DNA of 64,000 bases from Afipia sp. (GCA_017474385.1 JAFVHU010000152.1:1-64000); one strand, 5' to 3'; counted from the first letter of the stretch, positions 52,567 through 63,753 are shown. Notes: a model not told the origin generated them from the letters alone. Numbers and translations: made by a program.

Positions 52567-52965
52567 ATGAGCAATATCGAGCCGAACTGGTTGTCGCTGA
52601 TCTGGTTCGCGGGACTGGCAACCGTATGTGGCATTGCATTTCTCGTTGTCGCCGGGAAATTTCCGCTCGATACCCGGCCCGGCGCGGCAAGGTCGCTCCC
52701 CACGACCTTACTCGTCCTCGGGAACGTCGTACTGCTCGCGATGCTGTTGGCCGGCACCGGCCTCTATGGATATGTCGAGTTGCGGTGGAGCACGCTGATC
52801 GTCGTCAGCGGGCTTATTTTCCTGTTCACGCCATCACTGTTCGAGGAATGGCGATGGCCGCTGCGCAGCACGACAGTCGAGCTGTCCGTATTGGTGGGCA
52901 TTCAGATCCTGGCGCTGGTTGTCCTCGCCACGGTCGGCGGTTCAGCGCTCGCGATCCTGTCCTGA
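52567..52965 (+). CDS. Small membrane protein, four helices, unknown function
   Basis: The 132-residue protein has four predicted membrane segments (about residues 8-30, 45-65, 73-88 and 105-130) and few charges. GGAGACTCGAC precedes the ATG. It lies 26 bases after the hydroxylase-like gene and overlaps nothing, so it is probably the second gene of that operon. I do not recognise a named family; it may assist the hydroxylase in the membrane. Confidence 0.75.
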   Translation: MSNIEPNWLSLIWFAGLATVCGIAFLVVAGKFPLDTRPGAARSLPTTLLVLGNVVLLAMLLAGTGLYGYVELRWSTLIVVSGLIFLFTPSLFEEWRWPLRSTTVELSVLVGIQILALVVLATVGGSALAILS

Positions 52966-52996
52966 TTTTCTATCCATACAGCCAAAGGAGCTATCG

Positions 52997-53215
52997 ATGC
53001 CCGTAAAAATCAAACTGGCGCTGTCTTTGGTCGTTGTCATTGTCGCGGCTGTCGCGTTCTACATGCAACACGCGCTCGGCCATGATCGCGTTCAGTATCT
53101 TGTGGCGTTCCTCGGGTTCTTCATGGTGTTCGCGATGTGGCTGTTCCCGGAAGTGAAACGCGAGGAAACGGCCGGCGGCATTCACCGGGAACCGACCCAA
53201 AATCGCATCAGCTAA
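52997..53215 (+). CDS. Small membrane protein, two helices, unknown function
   Basis: The 72-residue protein begins MPVKIKLALSLVVVIVAAVA, has two membrane segments (about 5-23 and 33-50) and a charged C-terminal tail (EVKREETAGGIHREP). AAAGGAG lies nine bases before the ATG. An upstream frame start inside the previous gene is not used. It ends the three-gene hydroxylase-like operon and is followed by a clear terminator. Confidence 0.78.
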   Translation: MPVKIKLALSLVVVIVAAVAFYMQHALGHDRVQYLVAFLGFFMVFAMWLFPEVKREETAGGIHREPTQNRIS

Positions 53216-53235
53216 GACACCCGCTAAAGTTTTCG

Positions 53236-53264
53236 CCGCGCCTCAATGAAGGGGCGCGGGGTTT
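53236..53264 (+). terminator. Rho-independent terminator after the hydroxylase-like operon
   Basis: CCGCGCCTC (53236-53244) pairs with GGGGCGCGG (53251-53259) through nine base pairs, one of them G-U, with a six-base loop AATGAA. GGTTTTG follows. It lies between two convergent genes and serves the plus-strand transcript. Confidence 0.7.
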
Positions 53265-53309
53265 TGCTGTGCGCAGGGTGTCGGCGCAGACGGTTGCGCC
53301 GTCAGATCG

Positions 53310-54014
53310 TCAGCCGCCGAGATAAGCCTCGCGAATGTGCTTGTCGTCGATCAGTTCTTCTCCGCGACCCGACAGCACGATCGATCCGGCTTCCATCAGA
53401 TAAGCATAGTCGCACATGTCCAGCGCGGAGTAGGCATTCTGCTCGACCATCAGCACTGTCGTGCCAGACTTGCGGATTCCGTCGATGATCTCGAACACCT
53501 GCTCCACAATATTCGGTGCCAGTCCCAAAGACGGCTCGTCGAACATCATCAGTTTCGGCTTGGACATGATCGCGCGGCCGATCGCAAGCATCTGCTGCTC
53601 ACCGCCCGACAGTGTTCCTGCGACCTGACTACGGCGCTCTGCAAGCCGGGGAAACTGCGTGAGAACCCGATCGCGATCCTCGGCAACACCATCGGCATCG
53701 CGCCTCAGATACGCGCCCATGTCGAGATTCTCCTCGACCGTCATGTCCGGGAACACCCGGCGCCCCTCGGGGCAATGGGCGATACCTCGCGCCAGAATCT
53801 CCCGCGCCGAACACCGCGTAATGTCTTCTCCTTCGAAGATCATGCGGCCGGACGCGGAGGGCAAAATTCCGGAAATCGAGCGCAACGTCGTGCTCTTCCC
53901 GGCCCCGTTCGCGCCAATCAGCGCGACAAGCTGCCCCTGCTTGATCGAGAGAGAGATACCCTTGATCGCTTCAACCTTGCCGTAGCGGCAAACGAGATCG
54001 CTAATCTCTAGCAC
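53310..54014 (-). CDS. Branched-chain-type ABC importer, LivF-like ATPase (system 3)
   Basis: The 234-residue ATPase has Walker A GANGAGKS, CPEGRRVFPDMTVEENLDMG, signature LSGGEQQ and LMMFDEPSLGLAP. I chose GTG at 54014, read as VLEISDLVCRYGK, with GGAGC upstream; the 26-codon extension lies inside the LivG-like gene. It ends the third importer operon. Confidence 0.9.
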   Translation of the reverse strand: MLEISDLVCRYGKVEAIKGISLSIKQGQLVALIGANGAGKSTTLRSISGILPSASGRMIFEGEDITRCSAREILARGIAHCPEGRRVFPDMTVEENLDMGAYLRRDADGVAEDRDRVLTQFPRLAERRSQVAGTLSGGEQQMLAIGRAIMSKPKLMMFDEPSLGLAPNIVEQVFEIIDGIRKSGTTVLMVEQNAYSALDMCDYAYLMEAGSIVLSGRGEELIDDKHIREAYLGG

Positions 54015-54807
54015 GTTTCTTCGCTCCTTGCCCGAGATAAGCACGAATGACTTCAGGATTGCCCTGAATTTCCGACGGTGGGCCTTCGGCAATGATCCGG
54101 CCGTAGTTCAAAACGACAATACGATCCGACACGCCCATCACCATTGGCATGTCATGCTCCACGAGCAGGATCGTGACACCGAGACCGCGCAACTTATCCA
54201 GGAGTTGCATAAACCGCGCCGTCTCCGTCGCGTTCATGCCCGAGACCGGCTCGTCGAGCAGCAGCATCGAAGGGTCCGCAGCCAGCGCCAGCGCAACACC
54301 CAGAAGGCGCTGATCGCCATAGGCGAGTGAGCCTGCCATTTCGCGCGAGCGGCGTTCAATACCGACCAGTGCCAGGATTTCTGCGGCCCGTGTCCGCAGC
54401 TCCTTCTCGGACTCACGCTCCCGCGGCAGCGCCAGCAAGGTATCCCACAATCGCGAGCGGCCGCGGCGATGCAAGCCGATCATGACATTTTCGAACACGC
54501 CGACACTCTGGAACACGCTGGTTCGCTGGAAGGTCCGTACCAGACCCAACGCGGTAACCTCATGCGGCTTCAGGTTGTTCAACGACGTGCCGCGATAGAT
54601 AACTTCGCCCTTTGTCGGCCGCAGAAAACCCGTGATGACATTGAACGCCGTCGTCTTGCCTGCGCCATTCGGCCCGATCAGACTGACGACTTCGCCTTCG
54701 TTGACGACGAAGTTCATATCCGAGATCGCGACGAGGCCACCAAAGTGAACGGCAATATGTTCAATCGAGAGCGCTGGTAGCGTCTTAGCTGCTTGTGCGT
54801 GCATCAT
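54001..54807 (-). CDS. Branched-chain-type ABC importer, LivG-like ATPase (system 3)
   Basis: The 268-residue ATPase contains GPNGAGKTTAFNVITGFLRP, GLVRTFQRTSVFQSVGVFEN, the degenerate signature SLAYGDQRLLGVALALA and LLLDEPVSGMN. A basic tail (QGAKKRARD) overlaps the start of the LivF-like gene. The start overlaps the LivM-like stop, and a second ATG follows at once. It works as a heterodimer with the LivF-like ATPase. Confidence 0.9.
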   Translation of the reverse strand: MMHAQAAKTLPALSIEHIAVHFGGLVAISDMNFVVNEGEVVSLIGPNGAGKTTAFNVITGFLRPTKGEVIYRGTSLNNLKPHEVTALGLVRTFQRTSVFQSVGVFENVMIGLHRRGRSRLWDTLLALPRERESEKELRTRAAEILALVGIERRSREMAGSLAYGDQRLLGVALALAADPSMLLLDEPVSGMNATETARFMQLLDKLRGLGVTILLVEHDMPMVMGVSDRIVVLNYGRIIAEGPPSEIQGNPEVIRAYLGQGAKKRARD

Positions 54808-55838
54808 GGCGCATCCTGCATCTTGGCTTCCGGCGCAACGGCAGGAGCCCTTGCTTCATCGACCCCGAACCATTTCTCGATAGCCGGAACGATCCCCTGC
54901 GGGAGCACGAACACGATCAGGATCATGAACAGCCCATAGAGAATCCACTGGATTTCCGGAGCGGCGAACGAGCGTGCAACAACCGGGATGAAACCGAAAA
55001 TCAATCCGCCGACGAGCGGACCTGCCAGCGTTCCCTTGCCGCCGGTAATCACCATGATCACCATCGTAACGGTGTAGAGAAAGAGGAAGACGTCGGGATC
55101 GATAATCTTCAGATAATGCGCGTACAGGCTTCCCGCCGCGCCGGCGATGCCGGCAGATACAACGGCCGCCAGCACCAGATAGCGTGTCACGTCGATGCCG
55201 ACGGAAACTGCCAGCGATTCATTCTCCTTCAACGCCACCATCGCGCGCCCGACCCGCGAATTCACCAGGCGGCTGATGACGATGTAGGAAATGATCACGA
55301 CGCCGAGGACCAGATAGTAGTTCGACTGCTTGCTGAAGAAATCGAAATAGCCGAGCCCCGGAAGTCCGAGCGTCATGGGCGGAATAGCGGTCAGAGCCAG
55401 CGGACCTTGAGTGAGCTCCACCCAGTTTAGCGCCACCAACCGAACGACTTCCGCGAAGCTGATGGTAACAATGACGAAGTAGGCGCCGCGAACCCGGAAC
55501 GACAGCTTACCGACGATGTACCCGCAAAGGCCGGACACAAGGATGGCGATGATAAAGCCGAGCCAAACCGGCCATGGCTCATGAACGACGCGGATGCCGC
55601 CGATCAATTCCACGTCGAACCCGAGCGCCGTCAGCGCGCTGGTGTAAGCGCCGATTCCAAAAAAGGCGACGTGACCGAGACTCAACTGGCCAGTGTAGCC
55701 CAGCAGCAGATTGAGGCTCATCGCCGCGACGATGAAGATGCCCGTCGTAATAAAGGCGTTCAGGAGATAGGGATCCTTGAGCCACAACGGAACTGATGCG
55801 AATACGACAATCGCGATCCAGGGGAGAAGCCGTTTCAT
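54804..55838 (-). CDS. Branched-chain-type ABC importer, LivM-like permease (system 3)
   Basis: The 344-residue permease begins with a short charged start and a first helix (LLPWIAIVVFASVPLWL), has LGYTGQLSLGHVAFFGIGAYT and the coupling stretch MVALKENESLAVSVGIDVTRY. The C-terminal tail (VDEARAPAVAPEAKMQDAP) is longer than in system 2. Start and stop overlap neighbours by four bases. Confidence 0.92.
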   Translation of the reverse strand: MKRLLPWIAIVVFASVPLWLKDPYLLNAFITTGIFIVAAMSLNLLLGYTGQLSLGHVAFFGIGAYTSALTALGFDVELIGGIRVVHEPWPVWLGFIIAILVSGLCGYIVGKLSFRVRGAYFVIVTISFAEVVRLVALNWVELTQGPLALTAIPPMTLGLPGLGYFDFFSKQSNYYLVLGVVIISYIVISRLVNSRVGRAMVALKENESLAVSVGIDVTRYLVLAAVVSAGIAGAAGSLYAHYLKIIDPDVFLFLYTVTMVIMVITGGKGTLAGPLVGGLIFGFIPVVARSFAAPEIQWILYGLFMILIVFVLPQGIVPAIEKWFGVDEARAPAVAPEAKMQDAP

Positions 55839-56707
55839 CCAATTCGCTCCGATCGTGCAAAGAGGCCGGTCGGTTTGAACAGCAAGACCGCGATGATGAT
55901 TATAAAGCCCATAGCGTCGCGGTAACCCGACGAGATGTATCCCGCACCCATCTCCTCAGCGAACGCGAGGATGAAGCCACCGATGGTTGCGCCGCCGATG
56001 CTGCCAAGACCGCCGAGGATCACGATCGCAAACGCCTTGAGCGATGCGATGTTACCCATCTGCGGCGAGATCACATAGACCGGCCCGAGCAGCGCGCCTG
56101 CGGCGGCGGCCAGCGCAGAACCGATGGCAAACGTCGCCATGTAGATCGCCTGAATGTTGACGCCCATCAGGGATGCGGTATCGCGGTCCTGGAAGGTCGC
56201 GCGCATCGCTTTTCCAAGTTTGGTGCGGTTGATCAGGAAATACGAGATGGCAATCAACGCCAGAGCCGCGAAGAACACAAAAAGCCTCAACCAAGACACC
56301 GAGAACGGACCGATCGTCAACGGCGTCTCCGGGAACGGTGTATTTACCGCCTTCGCAACGCCGCCCCAGACATACTGCTCCGCGTTTTGCATCACGATCA
56401 TTGCGCCGATCATGATCAGCATCGTCGTGTCGATATCGGCACCACGCATCGGCCGCAGCAGTACAAATTCGATCAAGGCGCCGACAAGGCACCCGGCCAC
56501 GATTGCAAAGAGCAGCGCGAGAAAGAAATTGAACCCAAGCAGCACGGCGACGAAGTACACGAAGTACGCGCCAAATGCATAAAGCTCGCCGTGCGCGAAA
56601 TTCACCACACGCATGATGCCAAAGATCAAGGTCAGACCGATTCCGAGCAGCGCATAAGTGCTGCCGAGGATCAGCATGTTGATCATATGTTGCAGAAATT
56701 CAGTCAT
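55835..56707 (-). CDS. Branched-chain-type ABC importer, LivH-like permease (system 3)
   Basis: The 290-residue permease shows FGIMRVVNFAHGELYAFGAY and the coupling stretch MRATFQDRDTASLMGVNIQA. It lies 100 bases downstream of the binding-protein stop, with a strong hairpin in the gap. It forms the channel with the LivM-like protein. Confidence 0.92.
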   Translation of the reverse strand: MTEFLQHMINMLILGSTYALLGIGLTLIFGIMRVVNFAHGELYAFGAYFVYFVAVLLGFNFFLALLFAIVAGCLVGALIEFVLLRPMRGADIDTTMLIMIGAMIVMQNAEQYVWGGVAKAVNTPFPETPLTIGPFSVSWLRLFVFFAALALIAISYFLINRTKLGKAMRATFQDRDTASLMGVNIQAIYMATFAIGSALAAAAGALLGPVYVISPQMGNIASLKAFAIVILGGLGSIGGATIGGFILAFAEEMGAGYISSGYRDAMGFIIIIAVLLFKPTGLFARSERIG

Positions 56708-56767
56708 CGAGCCTTATCCAGGTCAAAACTCATCGTTCGGCGAGGGCCGCCGTGCCTTTGGAGTAGA

Positions 56768-56800
56768 AAGGCGCGGGCATCGAGTCGATGCTCGCGCCTT
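56768..56800 (-). promoter_or_regulatory. Long hairpin between binding protein and permease genes (system 3)
   Basis: AAGGCGCGGGCATCGA and TCGATGCTCGCGCCTT form a 16-bp stem with one G-U pair and a single central base (in practice a loop of about five). Its first base is only nine bases after the binding-protein stop. On the minus strand it is followed by TCTACTCC, so it is at best a weak terminator. It should raise binding protein over permease, as proposed for system 1. Confidence 0.6.
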
Positions 56801-56808
56801 CTCCACAC

Positions 56809-57963
56809 TTACAGCTTGGGAAGAAAGACCTTCGAGTTGTCGATCTTGATCAGGTAGACGTTAGGCATGCTCTGCCCGCTCTCCTTGCCGGATGGCCCCT
56901 GCTTCTCGAACTTGATCTTGCCGTTCAGGCCGAGCAACTCCGTCTGCCACAACGCAGCGGCAATCGCCTCCGGCTCCGCCTTGCCCGCCTTCTCGATTGC
57001 AGCCGCGATCGTGCGAATGCCGTCGTATCCGCGGAAGCTCTCGGTCGCACCGGCGAAGTTGAAGCCGCGCTTTTTCCACTCGCCAAGGAAGTACTTGGTT
57101 GCCGGCGGATTCGGCGTCTCGTCCGGGTACCACGGAGCGAACGTGGTCAGGTGGAACGTTCCGTTAGCAGCAACGCCAGCCTGATCGATCAACTGATCGG
57201 GATTTTGCGAGCCACCGGTCGTCACGATCTGCTTCTTGATGCCAAGCGCAGTTGCCTGCTTCAACACCAGGGTGAGCTGTTCGACAGCAGTCGTCACCAT
57301 GATCGTGTCGGAGTCAGTTGCCTTAATTTTCGACAGCTGAGCGCTCATATCTTGAGCGGACTGATCCATCGTTTCAACAAGGCCGACCTGAATGTTGTCG
57401 GCCTTCAGAACTTTTCTGAAATCTTCAGCGGCCCCGCGGCCCCAGTCATTGTTGATGACAAGGAAGTCCGCCTTCTTGATCGACAGCTTCGGAAGAATTG
57501 GCTTGAACGCCGCGGCTTCGACCGACGACGGCGGAGAGATGCGGAAGATGTAGGGATTGCCGGTCGTCGTGATCTTGCCCGATGAAGACGTCTCAACCAC
57601 CATCGGAACCTTGTATTCCATCAGCTTCGGCATCACAGCCAGCGTCAGGCTCGATCCCCAGGCGCCCATGATGACCGGCACTTTGTCCGCCGTAATCAGC
57701 TTCTCGGCGACAGCCGCAGCTTCGGTCGGGTTGCTCTTGTTGTCTTCGACGACAAGCTCGATCTTCTTGCCGAGAACGCCACCCTTGGCATTGATTTCAT
57801 CAGCGGCGATCTTGGCGCCGTTGACGACATAGGTGCCCGACGCGGCAAACGGCCCCGTCAGCGGTTCGTTGACTCCAATTTTGATCGTCTGGGCCGCAGC
57901 CTGTCCGGCAACGCCTGCCGATAGCAACGCGATTGTCGCAAGTAGTTTGGTATGTTTCGCCAT
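56809..57963 (-). CDS. Periplasmic substrate-binding protein (system 3)
   Basis: The 384-residue precursor has a Sec signal of about 24 residues (MAKHTKLLATIALLSAGVAG, cleavage near GQAAAQ) and the type 1 fold: TIKIGVNEPLTGPFAASGTY, NAKGGVLGKKIELVVEDNKS, VPVIMGAWGSSLTLAV and NDWGRGAAEDFRKV. GGAGG lies before the ATG. The cargo is unknown. The gene's upstream 158 bases are AT-rich near 58060-58095 and include two TACTAA direct repeats on the minus strand. Confidence 0.92.
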   Translation of the reverse strand: MAKHTKLLATIALLSAGVAGQAAAQTIKIGVNEPLTGPFAASGTYVVNGAKIAADEINAKGGVLGKKIELVVEDNKSNPTEAAAVAEKLITADKVPVIMGAWGSSLTLAVMPKLMEYKVPMVVETSSSGKITTTGNPYIFRISPPSSVEAAAFKPILPKLSIKKADFLVINNDWGRGAAEDFRKVLKADNIQVGLVETMDQSAQDMSAQLSKIKATDSDTIMVTTAVEQLTLVLKQATALGIKKQIVTTGGSQNPDQLIDQAGVAANGTFHLTTFAPWYPDETPNPPATKYFLGEWKKRGFNFAGATESFRGYDGIRTIAAAIEKAGKAEPEAIAAALWQTELLGLNGKIKFEKQGPSGKESGQSMPNVYLIKIDNSKVFLPKL

Positions 57964-58121
57964 CTTCCATTTCCTCCGTTTGAGTGCGGAAATCAGGTCT
58001 TTTCAAGCAAAGCTTGTGCCAGTTGTCCGCATGTTTTTATCTAACTGTCGTCCCTAACGCAGATAGTCCTATTTTTAGTATCTTAGTATCATGTGCAAAG
58101 GCCGCGCGCCGTCAAGTTTTT

Positions 58122-59489
58122 TCAGCAATCCGGCACACTGACCGCAAGCCCTCCGCGCGACGTTTCCTTGTATTTCGTCTGCATATCGGCCCCGGTATCC
58201 CGCATCGTACGGATAACCTGATCCAAAGTAACGTGATGCGACCCATCGCCGCTTAGCGCCAGCGACGCCGCATTAATGGCCTTAATCGCGCCAAATGCAT
58301 TGCGTTCGATGCAGGGAATTTGCACCAGCCCGCCGATCGGATCGCAGGTCATCCCGAGATGGTGCTCCATCCCGATCTCCGCGGCATTTTCAATCTGCCG
58401 GCTGCTGCCGCCCAGTGCCGCTGTCAGGCCGGCCGCGGCCATGGAGCATGCCACACCTACCTCCCCCTGACACCCGACTTCAGCGCCCGAGATCGAGGCG
58501 TTCATCTTGCAGAGCCCGCCAACCGCGGCACTGGTCAGGAGAAAAATCCTGACTCCGTCCTGGGAGGACCCATCGCAATGATCGGTGTAGTACCTCAGCA
58601 CGGCAGGAATGACGCCTGCGGCGCCGTTGGTCGGCGCAGTGACAACGCGTCCGCCTGCCGCATTTTCCTCGTTCACAGCGATCGCGTACAGGCTTGCATA
58701 ATCCATTGCTGCGATGGAATGCCGCACGTTGCGGCTTTCCGACGCTTGCAGCCGGGCATGCAGCGAGCGAGCGCGACGCTTGACCTTCAAGCCGCCCGGC
58801 AACTGGCCATCGGTTCGTATTCCGCGATCGATACAGTCGAACATCACCGCGACGAGACGATCGAGCCGATCGTAGACTGACGCTTCATCCGCAAATGCGG
58901 TTTCGTTCGCGAGCACCACCTGCGCGATCGAAAGACCGGAACGGTCGCACATCTCGATCAATTCAGCCGCACTGCGGTAGTCGAATGGAATCTCAGTTGA
59001 GGATTCCGCCGCAGAACTCGTCTCGCCTTCCCGCTGAACAAATCCGCCACCGAGCGAGTACCAGGTCTCCGCCCGTAACTCGTGGCCATCCTGATCGAGT
59101 GCCGCAAATCGGAGCGTATTCGGATGAACCGGTGTCGGTTCATCAAAATTGAAAACGATATCCTGCACTGGGTCGAAATGGATCGTCATTCTATCCTTCA
59201 GTACCAGTTCGGTTGCGGTCGCAATGACGCCGATCCGCCGCTCCGCATCGTCGGGATCAACAGTTTCCGGCGAGAAACCAGAAAGCCCGAGCATCACGGC
59301 CTTGTCCGTTCCATGACCACGCCCGGTCCACGCAAGTGATCCGAGCAACGTGACTTGCAATCGTCTCAGGCGTGAGCGCTGAGATTCGTCGAGAGCCAAC
59401 ATGAAGGCCGCCGCGGCCTTCATCGGACCAACCGTGTGAGAGGATGATGGCCCGATCCCGATCTTGAACAGATCAAAAGCACTGATCAT
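58122..59489 (-). CDS. sdaA: L-serine ammonia-lyase (serine dehydratase), iron-sulfur, type 2 single chain
   Basis: The 455-residue enzyme turns L-serine into pyruvate and ammonia with a [4Fe-4S] cluster. The N-terminal domain begins [20 protein letters not shown], with the SSSHTVGP substrate loop. Cluster ligands are expected at C340 (GAEVGCQGE), C382 (MTCDPIGG) and C393 (IPCIERN). The last residue is C455, as in the Legionella enzyme whose C-terminal Cys folds into the active site as a fourth ligand. It lies alone between the third importer and an LLM oxidoreductase. A role in using serine from the importer is possible but not shown. Confidence 0.95.
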   Translation of the reverse strand: MISAFDLFKIGIGPSSSHTVGPMKAAAAFMLALDESQRSRLRRLQVTLLGSLAWTGRGHGTDKAVMLGLSGFSPETVDPDDAERRIGVIATATELVLKDRMTIHFDPVQDIVFNFDEPTPVHPNTLRFAALDQDGHELRAETWYSLGGGFVQREGETSSAAESSTEIPFDYRSAAELIEMCDRSGLSIAQVVLANETAFADEASVYDRLDRLVAVMFDCIDRGIRTDGQLPGGLKVKRRARSLHARLQASESRNVRHSIAAMDYASLYAIAVNEENAAGGRVVTAPTNGAAGVIPAVLRYYTDHCDGSSQDGVRIFLLTSAAVGGLCKMNASISGAEVGCQGEVGVACSMAAAGLTAALGGSSRQIENAAEIGMEHHLGMTCDPIGGLVQIPCIERNAFGAIKAINAASLALSGDGSHHVTLDQVIRTMRDTGADMQTKYKETSRGGLAVSVPDC

Positions 59490-59527
59490 GACAGGTGATC
59501 GGGCATCGCCCGCTCCAGTTTTGGTTG

Positions 59528-60484
59528 TTACTTCGCCCTCAGCCTTGGAATGATTTCCTTCGCGATCGTCTCAACCTGATCCATGCGATACTTGTAGGGC
59601 ACGAAGATGATCTTCTGGACGCCGACAGCCTGGTGAGCCTTCAACTGTTCAACGCACTCATCGACGTTGCCCATGATCGCGCTCTCGCGCGAGCAGTCGC
59701 TGTGCTCAGGGAAGTCCCATTCCTTGTTCAGCCAGTCATTCATTTCGTCCTGCACTGCGGCCTTGGACGGGCCGATCATGATCGGCAACTGCGAAGCGTT
59801 GAGTAGCTTGTCGGGATCCTTGCCGCCTTCCTTCGCAAAGTTGCGAAGCTTGGCCCACGATTTTGCGAACGCCTCTGGCGAATAGAAGTAGGTCAGCCAA
59901 CCGTCGCCGACAGTCGCTGCGCGCTGGAGAACCCTGTCGACGTAGCCGCCGATGAGGATCGGCAAGGTGGGCTGTTGGGCCGGCTTCGGGTACATGACCG
60001 CAGCCGAGATATCGTGCGCCAGATACTTTCCATCGACCATCGGCTCCGACCACAGACGGCGCATGATCTCCAGATTCTCGTCCATCAGCTTGCCGCGCTT
60101 TTCGAACGGGATGCCCATGGCATCGAACTCGCGCTTGTACCAGCCCGACGCCATGCCCATCAGCAGGCGGCCGCCGGAGAACTGATCCATGCTGGACAAC
60201 TGCTTGGCCAGCGCAACCGGGTTGCGCAGCGGCAGGACGAGGATACCCGTGCCGAGCTTGATCTTGCTGGTGCGCGCCGCAATCGCGGTCAGCGTCGTCA
60301 GAGAGTCCAGGATCGGGAAGTGCGGGTCCACGCCGAGAAGGATGTGATCCCAGACCCAGAGCGAATCATAGCCCAGTTCTTCAACGCGCACGCCGTAATC
60401 AACGAGCGCTTTCGCGTCCGGAACTTCGGGGTAGGCGGTAAAATTGCGTGCGGCGATACCGAACGTGTTCGACAGTACGGTCAT
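59528..60484 (-). CDS. LLM-class (luciferase-like) oxidoreductase, flavin or F420 dependent
   Basis: The 318-residue protein has the luciferase-like TIM barrel: YDSLWVWDHILLG, LTAIAARTSKIKLGTGILVLPLRNPVALAKQL, SGGRLLMGMASGWYKREFDAMGIPF and PILIGGYVDRVLQRAA. The TGILVLPLRNP and GxGSGWxxxEF-like motifs are shared by F420- and FMN-dependent members, so the cofactor cannot be read directly. A C-terminal fragment resembling FO synthase at the window edge makes F420 possible. It lies downstream of the CoA-transferase pair on the same strand. Confidence 0.88.
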   Translation of the reverse strand: MTVLSNTFGIAARNFTAYPEVPDAKALVDYGVRVEELGYDSLWVWDHILLGVDPHFPILDSLTTLTAIAARTSKIKLGTGILVLPLRNPVALAKQLSSMDQFSGGRLLMGMASGWYKREFDAMGIPFEKRGKLMDENLEIMRRLWSEPMVDGKYLAHDISAAVMYPKPAQQPTLPILIGGYVDRVLQRAATVGDGWLTYFYSPEAFAKSWAKLRNFAKEGGKDPDKLLNASQLPIMIGPSKAAVQDEMNDWLNKEWDFPEHSDCSRESAIMGNVDECVEQLKAHQAVGVQKIIFVPYKYRMDQVETIAKEIIPRLRAK

Positions 60485-60504
60485 GTTTGCTTCCTCGTTT
60501 TTTC

Positions 60505-61275
60505 TTATGCGATGAAGAGACGATCGGGATCGAGCATTCGCAAGGTGGTGAGTTCGTGCTCGGTGGGTGGCTCTGTGATGCTGATCTGATCGTCAAAGAT
60601 CAGATCGAAGCCGGTGTTATCCTGAACCTGCTCACGCGTGATGCCGGGGTTGAGGGCAAGTACCTTCATCCGGCGCGAGGTCTCGTCGAAACCGAATACC
60701 GCAAGCTCGGTGATCACGCGGAACATGCCGCCTTCCGGCAATCCGCTCTCGGCGCGGGACTTACCACCGCGAATGAAGCCAGGACTGGTGATGAAATCCA
60801 CCTGATCGACGAAGCGGCGCTTCTCGTGCTTCATCGCAACGATCATGTTGGTCAGGCTGGAAATGTCGTTGCCGCCGCCCGTGCCTGGAAGCCGCGTCTT
60901 CGGCTTCTCGGAATCGCCTATGAAGGACGAGTTCAGATTTCCGTACTTGTCGATCTGCGCGCCGCCCATGAAACCGACATCGACGTATCCGCGCTGCAAC
61001 AGCAGCAAAACTTCCGCGCTGCCCAGCACCATATTAGCGCGCTTGGTACAACGCTGGTCGTTGGTCGATGGCGGTAATTTGCCGGGCTCGACGAAAGCGC
61101 CGATCACGCCGCCCTCAAACAGGATTGTCAGGCCGGGGCAACGCAGACGTTGCGCAAGCGTCGCTGCCAGCAAGGGAACGCCGATGCCGGCGAACACAAC
61201 CTGACCTTCCTTAAGCTGGCGCGCGCTCAGGATCGCCAGCATCTCCGAAGCTGTATGACGATTCTGTTCAGTCAT
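60505..61275 (-). CDS. CoA-transferase subunit B (glutaconate CoA-transferase / IpdB type)
   Basis: The 256-residue subunit is a family I CoA-transferase beta chain. The motif LFEGGVIGA places a Glu at residue 54, the same number as the covalent catalytic Glu of Acidaminococcus glutaconate CoA-transferase beta subunit, so transferase activity seems kept. Other marks are VFAGIGVPLLAATLAQ, GFMGGAQIDKYGNLNSS and GGGNDISSLTNMIV. It overlaps subunit A by eight bases. In actinobacteria the related IpdAB opens steroid rings hydrolytically, so a ring-opening role is an alternative. Confidence 0.88.
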   Translation of the reverse strand: MTEQNRHTASEMLAILSARQLKEGQVVFAGIGVPLLAATLAQRLRCPGLTILFEGGVIGAFVEPGKLPPSTNDQRCTKRANMVLGSAEVLLLLQRGYVDVGFMGGAQIDKYGNLNSSFIGDSEKPKTRLPGTGGGNDISSLTNMIVAMKHEKRRFVDQVDFITSPGFIRGGKSRAESGLPEGGMFRVITELAVFGFDETSRRMKVLALNPGITREQVQDNTGFDLIFDDQISITEPPTEHELTTLRMLDPDRLFIA

Positions 61276-62235
61276 CGAAAATGCTCCTGCCTCTGCGGCT
61301 CGCTGTCACGATTTCGTCCATTCCGATCTTCGCAAGAAAATCGTTCCAGGTTTTCGGGCCGTAGACATACTCGTCTAGATACTTCTCCATCCCACCGACG
61401 GGATCACCATTCACCTGCGCCACGTAAGCGTTGAGATGATTCATCATCGGCTCGTAGACGCCGTAACATTCATGTGGGGCGGAGCCGTAAGGCACTTCGA
61501 CCACCGCATCGACACAGAAGAATGGAATCTTGGTCTGGTCGGGCGCGCGGCGGATCTGATCATTGGAAACGATCCGCTCTGTGGTCAGGATCACGCGGTT
61601 GGCCGCCATTGCCAGATCGATATCCATGAACTGCAAGCCATCGATCTGGGCGTTGCCGTAAGCGTCGCAGCGCTGCACGTGGATCACCGCAACATCGGGA
61701 TTCAATGCCGGGACGAGCAGCACCTTCTCGCCGGTGAAGGGACAATCGAACTCTTTGGCTTCCGGCCGGATTCGGGCCACATCGGAGCCAAGCATCGAAC
61801 GCATCGGCATGAAGGGAACACCCATGGCGCCGGCGCGGAAGCGCATGCCGACACCCATGTGGCTCCATTCGTCGTAACGCGCTGTTCCGCCCTCAACATG
61901 ATGGCGCATCACCTTCGAAAGGCCCCACAGGATGCCCTGGGCGAACCAACTCGAAATGATGTGACTGGCTGCACCCGACCCAAGCAGCAAGTCGCCGTCG
62001 GTCGAAATAATGCAGCGCGAGCACGAAAGTTCTTTCTTCCGCGCGCGGATCAATTGCCAGATCATGGCCATCGGCGTGCGCGATATTGTCGAACCGCCGA
62101 TGCCGACTGACGCGCCGTCGCTAACGAAGGACGCCGCTTCCTCGAGCGTCACCACTTTCTCGCGAAGACTGCGGTCGCGACGCGAGAGATTCTCCCGCAA
62201 CTTCTGATATGGCTGGACTGTATCGTGACCTACGC

Positions 62236-62239
<4 letters not shown>
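61268..62239 (-). CDS. CoA-transferase subunit A (glutaconate CoA-transferase / IpdA type)
   Basis: The 323-residue subunit has the alpha-chain pattern: VVTLEEAASFVSDGASVGIGG, RTPMAMIWQLIRARKKEL, GVPFMPMRSMLGSD and DVAVIHVQRCDAYGNAQIDG. It forms the CoA-binding half of the heteromer with subunit B. Its ATG overlaps the stop of the PLP-enzyme gene (ATGA), so three proteins are translated in series. The acid substrate is not known. Confidence 0.88.

Positions 62240-63753
<1,514 letters not shown>

Noticed and set aside
58060-58095. TACTAA repeats before the system 3 binding protein as copies of the TACTAACGTTAGTA operator
   Set aside because: Only the half TACTAA is shared and it is in direct, not inverted, order in AT-rich DNA. 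Chance is a sufficient explanation.
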